A stretch of DNA of 64,000 bases from Rostratula benghalensis. Taxonomy: Eukaryota; Chordata; Aves; Charadriiformes; Rostratulidae. The number at the start of each line of letters is the position of its first letter. Positions within the stretch are counted from its first letter, which is position 1. The stretch covers positions 616,020-680,019 of the forward strand of contig VXAI01000180.1 in assembly GCA_013399305.1 (NCBI GenBank), given 5' to 3'. Of the stretch, positions 30,370-40,729 are shown piece after piece. The position numbers and the translations under genes were made by a program. Under the pieces are notes generated by a model. That model did not search any database, was not told the DNA's origin, and was given only the letters and a program-made list of their open reading frames with translations.

Positions 30370-31919
30370 GTAGGCAAATCCTTGGCTGCCAGTTTGACCC
30401 GGTGCTCACTATCACATCAGAAAGAGAATATTAAAAAAAAAAATAAAATAAAATCATCCAGGTTAGATATTTATTTTTTAAAAAATTTTTGTTTTGCCTG
30501 GTAAGCCTGGTAGATTTTTAGGCAGCAGGAAACTTGTAAAGCCTCTATCTTTCAGCGCTTCCTTCCCTACCCTCAAACCATTTTCCAAACATATGTTCCT
30601 ACTCCAGGACACATCTGCACATGAATATGAAGGAGGAGGGTGAGTAAATACCCATAGTCCTTTTTCCCTGTATATATACCAAAAGAACAACATGCACATC
30701 AGCCCAGGTAGTCATTAATCATATTTAATTGACTTGGAGCATGCGAGATGTCACAGATCAGTAATTTTAACTGTCTTCCTGAAGACTGATTATGTTTTAC
30801 TGTTCACTACCAAACATCTCTACTTGTCTCCTGGGTACCTTTACAGAATATTGAAAGTGATTACTGTCAAGAAGTAAAATGCATAGATGACTTTCTGGCC
30901 CATTTTCAAGGCACACACTTTAAAAAGGCAAATTTATCCAATTATAGATAACATCATTTAAACTCTATTTTAAAATGGTATTAATAGTATTTCTCATGTT
31001 TTTGTTTTGCCCTGTGGTAAAAAATGTATAAAAATAAAATTTAAAAACACCATTTCCTTTAATCTAAAAGCAATGTAAGCCTTACTGGTTTTGAGTGGTA
31101 TTTTTGCCACTTCTTACTGAAAATCTCCCAATTGTGTTTGTTAATAAAAGAGATCTGAAGACTACTGGACGCTCATATCTCAGAGGACTGTGATATACAT
31201 AGCTTTTGTGGTGAGAAACTGCGCAGCCATTTTCTCTGAGAGAAGGCTCGCAAAAAATAATTTTTAAGGAGACGAAGATCAATATCATGTGATGATTTTT
31301 TTTTCCATTTTGTTTTTTAATTGAAAATATGGCTAGAAAAAAAAATTTCACTGTTTGTCACAATGTAGCGTTTTAAAAATCATTTGGGGAGGAAAAAATG
31401 ACCTAAAGAGCAGAATTCCCTGAGGAATCCATCTCCCCATCTAGACTGTGTCTCCTGAGTGTGTAAGTAGGGGCTGTCCAGGCTCCTCGCCTCGTGTACA
31501 ACCCCCCCAAACCCCGCTGCCCTCTGTGTTTTCAAGCATCATTTCATCAACCCTCATGACATCTCAAGGTAAATGCCAGCACCTCCATGTGACAAGCTCT
31601 CACCCCTGCCCTGCCAGCCATGGCAGGGGACCACGCACCCCGTCCTCTCCCCCTCCTAGGGTCAGACCAAGTTTGCAGCCCACCCTGGGGTCTCTGGGAG
31701 ACACCCACACCCCAGGTTGACTCTTCAGAGGGGTTTGCCTGCAGCTCCTGCCCACGTGTAGGTGAGCCTTCGTCACCCGGGGCAGGAGCGTTGCATTTCA
31801 CCCTTGTGTGCGCAGCAGGGCCAGGGCTTTTCCCTCCATCTGGTGTAGTGGTGCTTTCTGGAGCTGTTTTCCCTCATCAGTGCTCGCTCTGGTGCTACTG
31901 GAGAGGCAGGTGAGCTTCT

Positions 31920-32702
31920 TCAGAGGACAAGTGGTGAGGAGGGTCACAACCAACCCTAAGCAACGCTGCAGGTTTGGGGCAGAGTGGCTGGAAAAGCTGC
32001 CCAGCAAAAAAGGCCCTGGGGGTGTTGGTGGCCTGTGGGCTGAACAGGAGCCAGCAGTGTGCCCAGGTGGCCCAGAAGGCCACCAGCATCCTGGCATGGA
32101 TCAGGAACAGTGTGGCCAGCAGGAGCAGGGAAGCGATGGTGCCTCTGTGCTGGGCACTGGTGAGGCCTCACCTCGAGGGCTGTGTCCAGTTCTGGGCCCC
32201 TCACCACAAGAAGGACATTGAGGTGCTGGAGCGTGTCCAGAGGAGAGCCACCAAGCTGGGGAGGGGTCTGGAGAACAAGTCCTGTGAGGAGAGGCTGAGG
32301 GATATGGGCATGTTCAGTTTGGAGAAGAGGAGGCTGAGGGGAGACCTCCTCGCCCTCTCCAACTCCCTGACAGGAGGGTGTAGAGAGGTGGGTGGTGGCC
32401 TCTTCTCCCAAGGGAATAAGGACAGGACCAGAGGAAATGGTCTGAAGTTGTGGCAGGGGAGGTTCAGGTGAGATCTTAGGAAGAATGACTTGACTGGGAG
32501 AGTGGTCAGGCCCTGGAAGAGCCTGCCCAGGGAGGTGGTGGAGTCCCCATCCGTGGAGGTTTTTTTAAGAAATGTGTAGATGTGGCACTTGAGGGCCTGC
32601 TCTGGTGGCTGAGATTATAAGGGGTTGGGGTGTGTGTGTGTATGGTTGGACTTTATGATCCCAGAATTCCTTTCCAACCATGAAGACTCTGTGATTCTGT
32701 GA
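31920..32702 (+). mobile_element. CR1 LINE, 5'-truncated, with 3' end
   Basis: About 780 bases. The frame at 31974-32471 codes the CR1 ORF2 C-terminus: [75 protein letters not shown] and [20 protein letters not shown]1 3' UTR follows with TATGGTTGGACTTTATGATC and ends TCTGTGATTCTGTGA. A short (GT)n run sits inside the tail at about 32628-32641. The 5' boundary is approximate; translation resembles CR1 from about 31974, and I extend it on nucleotide composition. Confidence 0.92.
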
Positions 32703-35700
32703 GGTGCCTTTTCATATCTCGACTGCTGTAGGCCCTGTACCGTACCGGTGTGTCTGATGGCTGCTGTGTCTCAGTCCATACCCCAAATACGGTACGTACA
32801 GGTGCTGTCCTCCTAAGTTGTTACAAAGTGGGAAGTTATTGAGGGCAGAAAACTGTCTTTTGGGTTTGCAACAACTTTGGTTATTTCATTGGGGAATGGT
32901 TTGTCCTCGGGGTGCGTAGTGAGGTGAGAAATTCAGCGCTGCTGCCTCCCTCTGCATCTCCTGCACCAGGTGCACAGTTCATCTCCAGCTTGTAGCTATT
33001 CCAAAAAAACCACTCATCAGATACCTGTGTGGGAGGGGACATGGGGCAGAGGGTCAGTCCCTGCTGCTTGTGTCCCTGTGCTGTGAAAGTGGCCTCCGTC
33101 TGCCAGGAGGGAGGCGGAGGAGCAGATCTCTGCATCCGTCGATGGGAACCACTGATGGACATTTCAAGTTTTAATTCATGCTCTTCAGCCCTAGGATGCA
33201 GCACAGTGGTTTGGATACTGCTTCTAGCACGTGTATGGCAAAGAGAGGGTCCCTCTTGTAACAAGACGGGTAAGGCCTTGGGAAACAGTATTTCCTCTAA
33301 CCCTAACAGCTCAGCTTTCTGCGCAGGGCAGCTAGACCCCTGACTCCCTGCCCTCCTTGTGGGGAAACTTCACTGTAGCAGTGGCTGTTGGCAATCTGAA
33401 TCATTTCTTACTCTTTTGGGGCTTAGACACAATCATAAGGCTGCTCTCAGATGCCAGAGCAGGCGGTTGGAGGCAGTCCCTAAAAAAACAGAAATGGAGA
33501 AATGGTAACCTTATGTGATGTGTTAATCAATGCAATCAATGTAAAAGCACTTTTATATCTTAAATGTTGCTCTTGAATTTATGCAGGTAAAAAAAGTGGC
33601 TTGACTAATGGCTAATTACTTCTGTAAATGCATTGCTGATAAGGTTCTAGTGGGTTGGCTGTGAGGCTCTTGATGCTGTTGGAAAATACCAGAGCAAGGA
33701 AAACTTGGGTGGGGGTCCTGTGAGTACGATCCTTTCCTTTGGGAAAGGAGGAGAAAGAAATGCTTTCCAAGCTTATGAGCCCAAAGGTACTGCATTTAAA
33801 TTATTAGCTTTTGCATTAAAGTTCAATTACATGTGGCTTTACAGCTGCTCCCCAAGATTCTCTCTCATAGTCTGGATCAACGCAAAAGCAGACTGAGTTT
33901 GGAACAAGCCTCGGAAGTGTTGAGAGGGCCCCTTGCATTTCTTTTGCTGCTTCTTTTGGTACAGCTGTTCCCCAGCTTGACAACAGAGTCATGATTTAAT
34001 AACCTGAAAATAATGATCTGTCTTTGTTCGGCCAATTGGAAAAAAGAAAAACAAACTGAAACCCAGCCATTACTCTGGGTTTGCTGAAAGGGACTCTTAG
34101 CAGCAAATTCCTGTTTCCTTTATGTATCACAAACAACAGACATACATCTTTACTTTCTCTATTTTCCTCCATTCTCAATTTTCTTTGCTACCTGATGTGG
34201 GGTTTTTTATAGCATTTATGGGCCTGGGCATTTCAACAAGGGTCCACATTGCGCTTTTGCAGCACACTCTCATTAGTGCTTGTCACTGCTCTGCCTCTGC
34301 AAATGAAGAAATGGGAAAACAGCAAGTACTGTGTCAATGGGAAAGCATACGCTCCCTTTAAAGTAACTTTCACCTCTGGCTTATGCTTTGTGGAAGCTAT
34401 ACTGGCAAAACAACATCCAAAAAATGCAATGGCGTGAATTCTGGGAGAAGTAATACACGTGTCGAGGGATTTTGGATTTTTCACCTGAACTAATTTTGTG
34501 TCATCATTGATTTTAGCTGTCTCTTTGTAGAAGCCCCTTCCTAGAGAGTCTCTAGCTACCCTCGGACAAAAGCTGTATTCATAGCATTCCTCCTCTAGGA
34601 AACTTTCTATGAAAAAGACTGAGGGGGCCATTATTATTTTGTTACTGTTATTAAAATTATTGTGGAGGATGGAGGGGTAGGGAAGAGAGAAAAATGCTTA
34701 AAGAATGACTAATCCCAGCCAATTAGATACATCCCTGTGGTTTCTTTTGTCTTCACTCCCATTTATGCAAGTGTAGCTGCCATTAGCAATAGCATCAGCA
34801 TCACTCATCATCTGGATGAAGGTGTTAATCCAAACCGAACTGGTTGTCAGTGATGTTAAGAGAAGGTGGAATACCTGTCTCATGGCAGAATCAAGCTGTA
34901 AAGTCAGTAGGGGAGGTAGGTTAGGAAAGTAAAATCAGCCTGAAAGATGTATATAATTCTGTTCCTGCTATGAGGAAATAAACCACATACCTGTGAATTT
35001 TAGGGATGCTGCTAGAGTGGTCCAAGGGAGGACCCAGTCTGGTAATAGTTTTGAACTAAACATGGCCAGAACAAAGCAGAAAGCCAATACTGTATTGAGT
35101 CTCTGTCCGTTGTCCAGAGATCTTAGAAGGATGGAAAAAAAGTCAAAAGGAGGAAAAAGTAATGCCTGTTAGTGCCATTTCATGAGCGTCTCTGAAGTGA
35201 TGTGCCTCGTCCTGTTGCAGTTTAAGTTAAATAAAGAGAATTATGTATGTGGGAGAAAACACAGAGATGTGTTGGAATGGCAAGCCTATAAACAAGGAGG
35301 GTATTCACCTTCAAAATAAGAATGTCCAAGGGGTTAAGGATCATCTATCAACTGTTTTCATGGTAATTATTAAAAGGGAGGGATTTTTCAGAGTATGAAG
35401 GATTCAGATGGAGAAGCTACACTTTTAGACTAAAGAAGACAGTGTTTATGTAGGTTATGGTCTTAGAAAGGCATAGTTTTTGATTTTTAATGTATTTATT
35501 TTTAGGGTAACCATATAGCTGTGCTGGCATGCTTGACAGCATAGCAGAAACTTCTGGTATTGCGAATGGAATATGTTAAACAAGGAAAAGGTCCAAGGTT
35601 AGACTGTGCATTCACATGGGAAAGCAATTAAAGTATAATTTGGCACATCAGTAGGCAGCTATAGAGATGTGATGTTTTTTCTTGAAGAGCACATGAGCAG

Positions 35701-37644
35701 AGGTGTTAGTAACACTGACGTAATGAGGAACTGAAAGATTCAAGAGGGTCAGAGTAGATGATGTAAGTGATACTTGTTATCTCTGATACCTCTAATTCTA
35801 CTGTTTGCTACAGCAATATCAGGAAGGACAAATAATATATTTCAGCTACTGATGGAGAGATAAATTCAAGATAAATGAAAATGGATCCTTCCAAACCCCT
35901 CAACCATGAAAGACCTATTTTATCCATGCCTATATTTTACCCCAGTCCTTTTTTTAATGTCTGAGCCCTGAAAAAACAAAATAAACAAACAAAGAAAGAA
36001 TGAACCCCAAAAGTCACGTGTGTGTGATTATTAAGAAATTCATCCATTAATCTTCCTAAATGATTTTTTTTTTTTACCCAGTGTTCTACTACTAACGTTT
36101 TTCAGGCTGACAGATTGCACTCAGATCAGCTTCTAAATGGGTATATAACTAATGTATTCCAATGAATTGAGGAAATTTGAGAGAGGGAGAAAACTCATGG
36201 ACTAACTCTGAGGTGTTATCTGTGTTGTAAAAATAAATACCTGGTTCCAAATTACTCTGAATGCTTCAGTGTACATACATGGTTTTGTGCTAAGCATGTT
36301 CAACTATAAACCTCCCTTCGAAACCTGTATTCTTTAGGTTATGTTTTAAAGTTAATGCCTACAGAATCTGTCCATAAGGAATAATTCACATTGTTCTCAT
36401 ATATTTTCAAATATCTAGGGGCTTCTCTGCACAAGGAAAATGAGGAAGTTGAGGGTAAATCAAATAAAATTAAATCCTATAAGTGAGATTAAGCTGCAGC
36501 TAGGAGAAATAAGAGTATTTCCACAGGGGTTTAATATTCTTTAATTTGTAGAATATGGTATTAGAAATTAAAGAATATTTGAGAGGATGTCTGCTCTGTT
36601 CCCCTGCTCCAAGGGAGGATCAGCTATGTGCGTGGCTTCGCTTAGCCTAAGTCTTACCTGTCCTTTCAAGTCTCCTGTTGTAGAGGTTTCCACAAGATGA
36701 GTTTATCACACTAAACTTGCCTGATCTCCTGTGCACACTGCTATCATGTTTATAAAGAGTGATTTTTCACACCTGACATGTCTGGGTCAACTTTCCCATA
36801 CCTTGTGGTGCTTTTTTGCGATGGAGCAAACTCGTCATGGTTTTGTCCATTTTACAAAGGCATTTTGCTTTTATTGCTTTAGTCTCTAACAAAACAAATG
36901 GCTCGAAGGCAGGCTGTAACCATTAGGTGTCACTTGGCATTGTCTGGAGGGAGGATAGCTTACAACATTTTCCAGCTGAAATGTTCTTGTCTATCTGGTA
37001 GCTGTTTGAATCTGGCTGATATTATCTGGGGAGGGGAAAAGCAAGAAGTAGTAAACAAAAACCAAACCAAAACAAAACACCAAAAAAATCTGTGTGCTTT
37101 CCGTTGACTTGAGAAAATGAGTAGATCTTGAAGGATGAGTAGGTATTCAATCTCTTGATTGACTGGGGATATTGGCTGTCAGTTGGTCCAGGGGGTTTTG
37201 CTTCACCAACATTGCTGAGTCCAGTTACCCCTTCAGTAATCTGCTACTTGCCAAATCAGCCATCCACACCACCTACTAGTCTTTTGTATCCATGCCTGTT
37301 TTTGTAATTTGACATCATCTCTAGGAAAATTTCTGATCTCTCCTATGGTGTCCTCCTAGTATACAAAAGGATGCAGTTACCTTTACTCTGCCAATGTTTT
37401 AATTTATGAGTAATCAAGTTGAATATGGCTGGAATGTTCTAGGAGCATTTCCTCCAGTCAAATAAAAGTGGCAAAACCCCCTTATTTTTGTATGGAAAAA
37501 AATCAAAAGCATTTTGTATGACTCTGTGCATATATCTGAACAGGATAAATGCTACACATAAAGGGAAAAAAATGTTTGATTTATAAAGAACTGCTGCCAG
37601 ATGTGGCAGAAGTCACAGCAGGAGCAAGGCTCCCAAATAGGGCA

Positions 37645-38081
37645 ATGGAGCTGGTGAGGGGTCTGGAGAATAAGCCTGCTGAGGGGAGGCTGAGGGAGCT
37701 GGGGGTGCTCAGCCTGGAGAAAAGGAGACTGAGGAGAGACCTTCTGGCTCTCTCCAACTCCCTGAAAGGAGGGGGTAGCCAGGGGGGGTCGGTCTCTTCT
37801 CCCAAGTCCCAGGCCATGGGACAAGAGGAAATGGCCTCCAGGTGCCCCAGGGGAGGTTCAGGTTGGAGATGAGGAGAAATGTTTTGAGGGAAAGGGTTGT
37901 GAAGGCTTGGGCTGGGCTGCCCAGGGCAGGGGTTGAGGCCCCATCCCTGGAGGGATTGAAAAGCCGGGTTGACAGAGTGCTGAGAGCCATGGGTTAGGGA
38001 TGAGTTTGATCAGAGTTGGGTTGATGGTTGGATGAGATGATCTGGAAGGTCCCTTCAAACCCAGACAACTCTATGATTCTA
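37645..38081 (+). mobile_element. CR1 LINE 3' portion (subfamily with AAAAGCCGGGTTGACAGAG tail)
   Basis: About 440 bases. The start codes [20 protein letters not shown] and [18 protein letters not shown], followed by the ORF end and the 3' UTR, ending CTCTATGATTCTA. Its 3' UTR block (GGCTTGGGCTGGGCTGCCCA through AAAGCCGGGTTGACAGAGTG) is near identical to the copies at 52801-53037 (+) and 57286-57690 (-), so these three belong to one young subfamily. It lies 946 bases upstream of exon 39027-39153. Confidence 0.93.
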
Positions 38082-39026
38082 AGCCTTTGCCCCCTACAGT
38101 TTGTTGATACCATACGCAGCTAAACTGTCACGTACCCACAGAATCCACTGCGGCTGGAAATGAAAAATTTTGAGTGCTTTGAACTTGCCCAGGGTCAGTT
38201 GAAAACTGTTTAGCTCAAATGTCTCAGTAATGGTGGCGTAGGATGTAGAGGAAAAAAACCCTTTAGCTCCAGTCACCCTTAAACTTCCACGTTGACCCGT
38301 GTGCTAAGGTGATGTAGTACACGATGCTCTATAATGATGATCATAAAAAATAGAAGCCCACCTGGCAGAACTTGCTGACCCAATGCCTACCCTCAGCTCC
38401 TGCAAGGAAACAGCTGTGATTGGGTTTTGAGCTGTAATTGTAGTCACGCCGAGGGCGAGAGAGGCTTTGCAGGGAAACGCTCAGGTAAGAGTGATGCCAC
38501 TGTTACACAAAAGCGAGAATTTAACAATAATTTCTGAAAAGTGTTAAGAGCACACACACACACCCCATCTTTGCCTCTATCTCACTTCTATATATTTTTA
38601 CTCCAGGCCATTATTGGCTTCAAAATGATCATTTTCTCCTGCGCTCACTTAATGGTTCAACATGCTGTCACTGTGTGTTATGTGTGATATGGAAGGTGTT
38701 TGCATCCGTTTTCCTGCAGCATTTGATATTTTACTGTGATTTCTTTGTAGCTTTTTATGCATCTCATATGTTTTTGTGTCTTTCAACTAAAATTCTTCTG
38801 TTTCTTAAAGTATTTGAGCAGAAACGTGGGCACTGATAGCCCTTTTCCTAACAAACCTGAAAGCAAGCAGCAGTTCTTGAAGAGACAGAGCACAAACGTC
38901 TCCTCTTGATTACTGTTACCACCAATATGCTTGACTCAGACTCTTTTTCTCCTTCCAGTTTTGTTCTGTTTTGTGACTTTTTGATCTTTAGAGTCCATAG
39001 TGAGTTGCTGTTCTCTTTCTTTGCAG

Positions 39027-39153
39027 ATGCCAGTGTATTATTACCCATCTGGTCAGTACCCTACCTCAACAACTCAGCAGTACAGACCCATTGCCTCAGT
39101 TCAGTACAACGCACAGCGGAGTCAACAGATCCCACAGACTGCACAGCAAGCAG
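39027..39153 (+). CDS. ARPP21: ARPP21 exon, Tyr/Gln-rich tail
   Basis: The 127-nt exon (42 codons plus one base) lies between CTTTCTTTGCAG and GTATTT. It codes MPVYYYPSGQ, YPTSTTQQYR, PIASVQYNAQ, RSQQIPQTAQ and QA, followed by a Gly codon split over the junction. This matches mammalian ARPP21 almost exactly (PMAPVQYNAQRSQQM in human as I recall). It is aromatic- and Gln-rich, low complexity, and likely prion-like. It is the last exon visible; the expected continuation (GYQPVL...) is not found within the next 24.8 kb. If the intron were kept, the frame would add 24 residues and stop at 39227. Confidence 0.97.
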
Positions 39154-39614
39154 GTATTTACACCTTTTCTTCAGCTGTTCATGGTGCTTCTGCTGGTGAA
39201 ACTTGTTGGTTGTGTTTTAATTTTTGAATGTGAGCAGCAGGGGAGAAAACTGGTCACTGTCCTGTTTGACAATATGGTGAAAATTACTAACTGGGAAACC
39301 TTTGTCATGGAGGTACTGAGACATGGAGGAGCAAAGTTTGTGTTCTCCACCACGGCATGTCCTCGGAGTCTGTGTTCCACAGAGAGAGGTGGGAGGGAGT
39401 GGGTGTGAGCAGTCATGTTACATGTTCAAGCCAACCATTGAGATTTATCCTCCACCACACAAACTCTCCAAATGTTTGTAAGGTTCTACGTGGTGGGGAG
39501 GTTTGCAGCGATGCAGAAGGAGCCAGTTGTGCTCCACCACCTTTTGCTCGCCCTGAGCCCGAGGAGTGGTGAGGTGGTCCATGTGCTTGGTGCCCATGGG
39601 GACGTCAAGCGACG

Positions 39615-39695
39615 TGCGGCTGGAAGGGGGGCCGTTACACTGTAAGAGAGTGAGTAGCAGGTCTCACAGTGAACCGGTCTCTTTTCCTGCTGTGT
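39615..39695 (+). ncRNA. MIR128-2: mir-128-2 precursor hairpin
   Basis: A hairpin about 460 bases past the donor of exon 39027-39153. The 3' arm holds the full 21-nt mature miR-128-3p at 39664-39684, starting TCACAGTGAACC with seed CACAGTG. The 5' arm has the partner strand at 39627-39649 (GGGGGCCGTTACACTGTAAG onward). The loop AGTGAGTAGCAGG is that of mir-128-2 rather than mir-128-1. A CNNC motif (CCAC) at 39700-39703 lies 16 bases past the mature end, the usual place for the SRSF3-type processing signal. miR-128 is an abundant brain microRNA that restrains neuronal excitability; ARPP21 is its known host and co-expressed opponent. Compared with the human 5' arm as I remember it, two bases differ, both outside the 3p sequence. 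Confidence 0.97.
39664..39684 (+). ncRNA. MIR128-2: mature miR-128-3p
   Basis: Identical to the vertebrate miR-128-3p as I know it; seed CACAGTG at 39665-39671. It lies on the 3' arm of the hairpin. Confidence 0.97.
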
Positions 39696-40253
39696 CATGC
39701 CACCCCGGGTGACACCGAAGCAAGAGGGACGTAGGCAGAGTCGGGCTGGATGGGGGGAGGGCAAGGGTTGAAAGGGTCCTCGCGTTTTAAAGGAATAAAC
39801 ATTTTTCTGGGTTTGGAGAGACTTTATTTTAAGTTGTGGATTGTGTGTTTTTTCAGTGTGCACTTTCCCTCATACGGTGTCTTAAACAGTAACTCTAAGG
39901 TCGGGGCGGGGTGTTTTTTCCCAGTAGGGTTTGCAATTACAAATGTGCCAGGTAGGACAAAGCATTCGTCTTTCTGTCTGGGTTTGGCAGAAACCCTTCT
40001 GAATGGCAAAGCAGGTTCCCTGTGAAGGCATTGATACAAAAGTCTTTTAAGATGCAAGTCAAGAGCCCAGGCGGCAGACAAGACCAAGACTTATCAGAAC
40101 AAGACTTACGGGGTCATCCAGCCCATCAACCTGTCCCTGTAAGGCCACTGCCAGCAGTTTCTGTCGCCTGTTGTTTGTACAACAAATTTCCTTCACACTC
40201 TTTCAGGTGCTCAGGGAACCAAAGACACAGCTATAACTCAGCAATTGATTGCT

Positions 40254-40729
40254 CTTCCTTCCTTCCTTCCTTCCTTCCTTCCTTCCTTCCTTCCTTCCTT
40301 CCTTCCTTCCTTCCTTCCTTCCTTCCTTCCTTCCTTCCTTCCTTCCTTCNNNNNNNNNNNNNNNNNNNNNNNNNNNNNNNNNNNNNNNNNNNNNNNNNNN
40401 NNNNNNNNNNNNNNNNNNNNNNNNNNNNNNNNNNNNNNNNNNNNNNNNNNNNNNNNNNNNNNNNNNNNNNNNNNNNNNNNNNNNNNNNNNNNNNNNNNNN
40501 NNNNNNNNNNNNNNNNNNNNNNNNNNNNNNNNNNNNNNNNNNNNNNNNNNNNNNNNNNNNNNNNNNNNNNNNNNNNNNNNNNNNNNNNNNNNNNNNNNNN
40601 NNNNNNNNNNNNNNNNNNNNNNNNNNNNNNNNNNNNNNNNNNNNNNNNNNNNNNNNNNNNNNNNNNNNNNNNNNNNNNNNNNNNNNNNNNNNNNNNNNNN
40701 NNNNNNNNNTCCTTCCTTCCTTCCTTCCT
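40254..40729. repeat. (TTCC)n microsatellite containing a 360-base assembly gap
   Basis: Perfect TTCC units at 40254-40349 and 40710-40729 flank an N run at 40350-40709. The gap is within the repeat, so the true length is unknown and the N count is an estimate. It lies about 560 bases downstream of the mir-128-2 hairpin. Open frames crossing it are artefacts. Confidence 0.98.

Larger units (their letters stand above)
30370..39026 (+). other. ARPP21: ARPP21 intron (8.7 kb)
   Basis: Carries two large sense CR1 copies (31920-32702 and 37645-38081). The section 31440-31900 is unusually C-rich and just precedes the first copy. From 33400 to 37600 the sequence is unique and AT-rich. A short (CA)n run lies near 38552-38566. 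It ends CTCTTTCTTTGCAG. Confidence 0.8.

Noticed and set aside
31974..32471. 165-codon open frame as a host gene
   Set aside because: It is the C-terminal part of CR1 ORF2, a transposon product.
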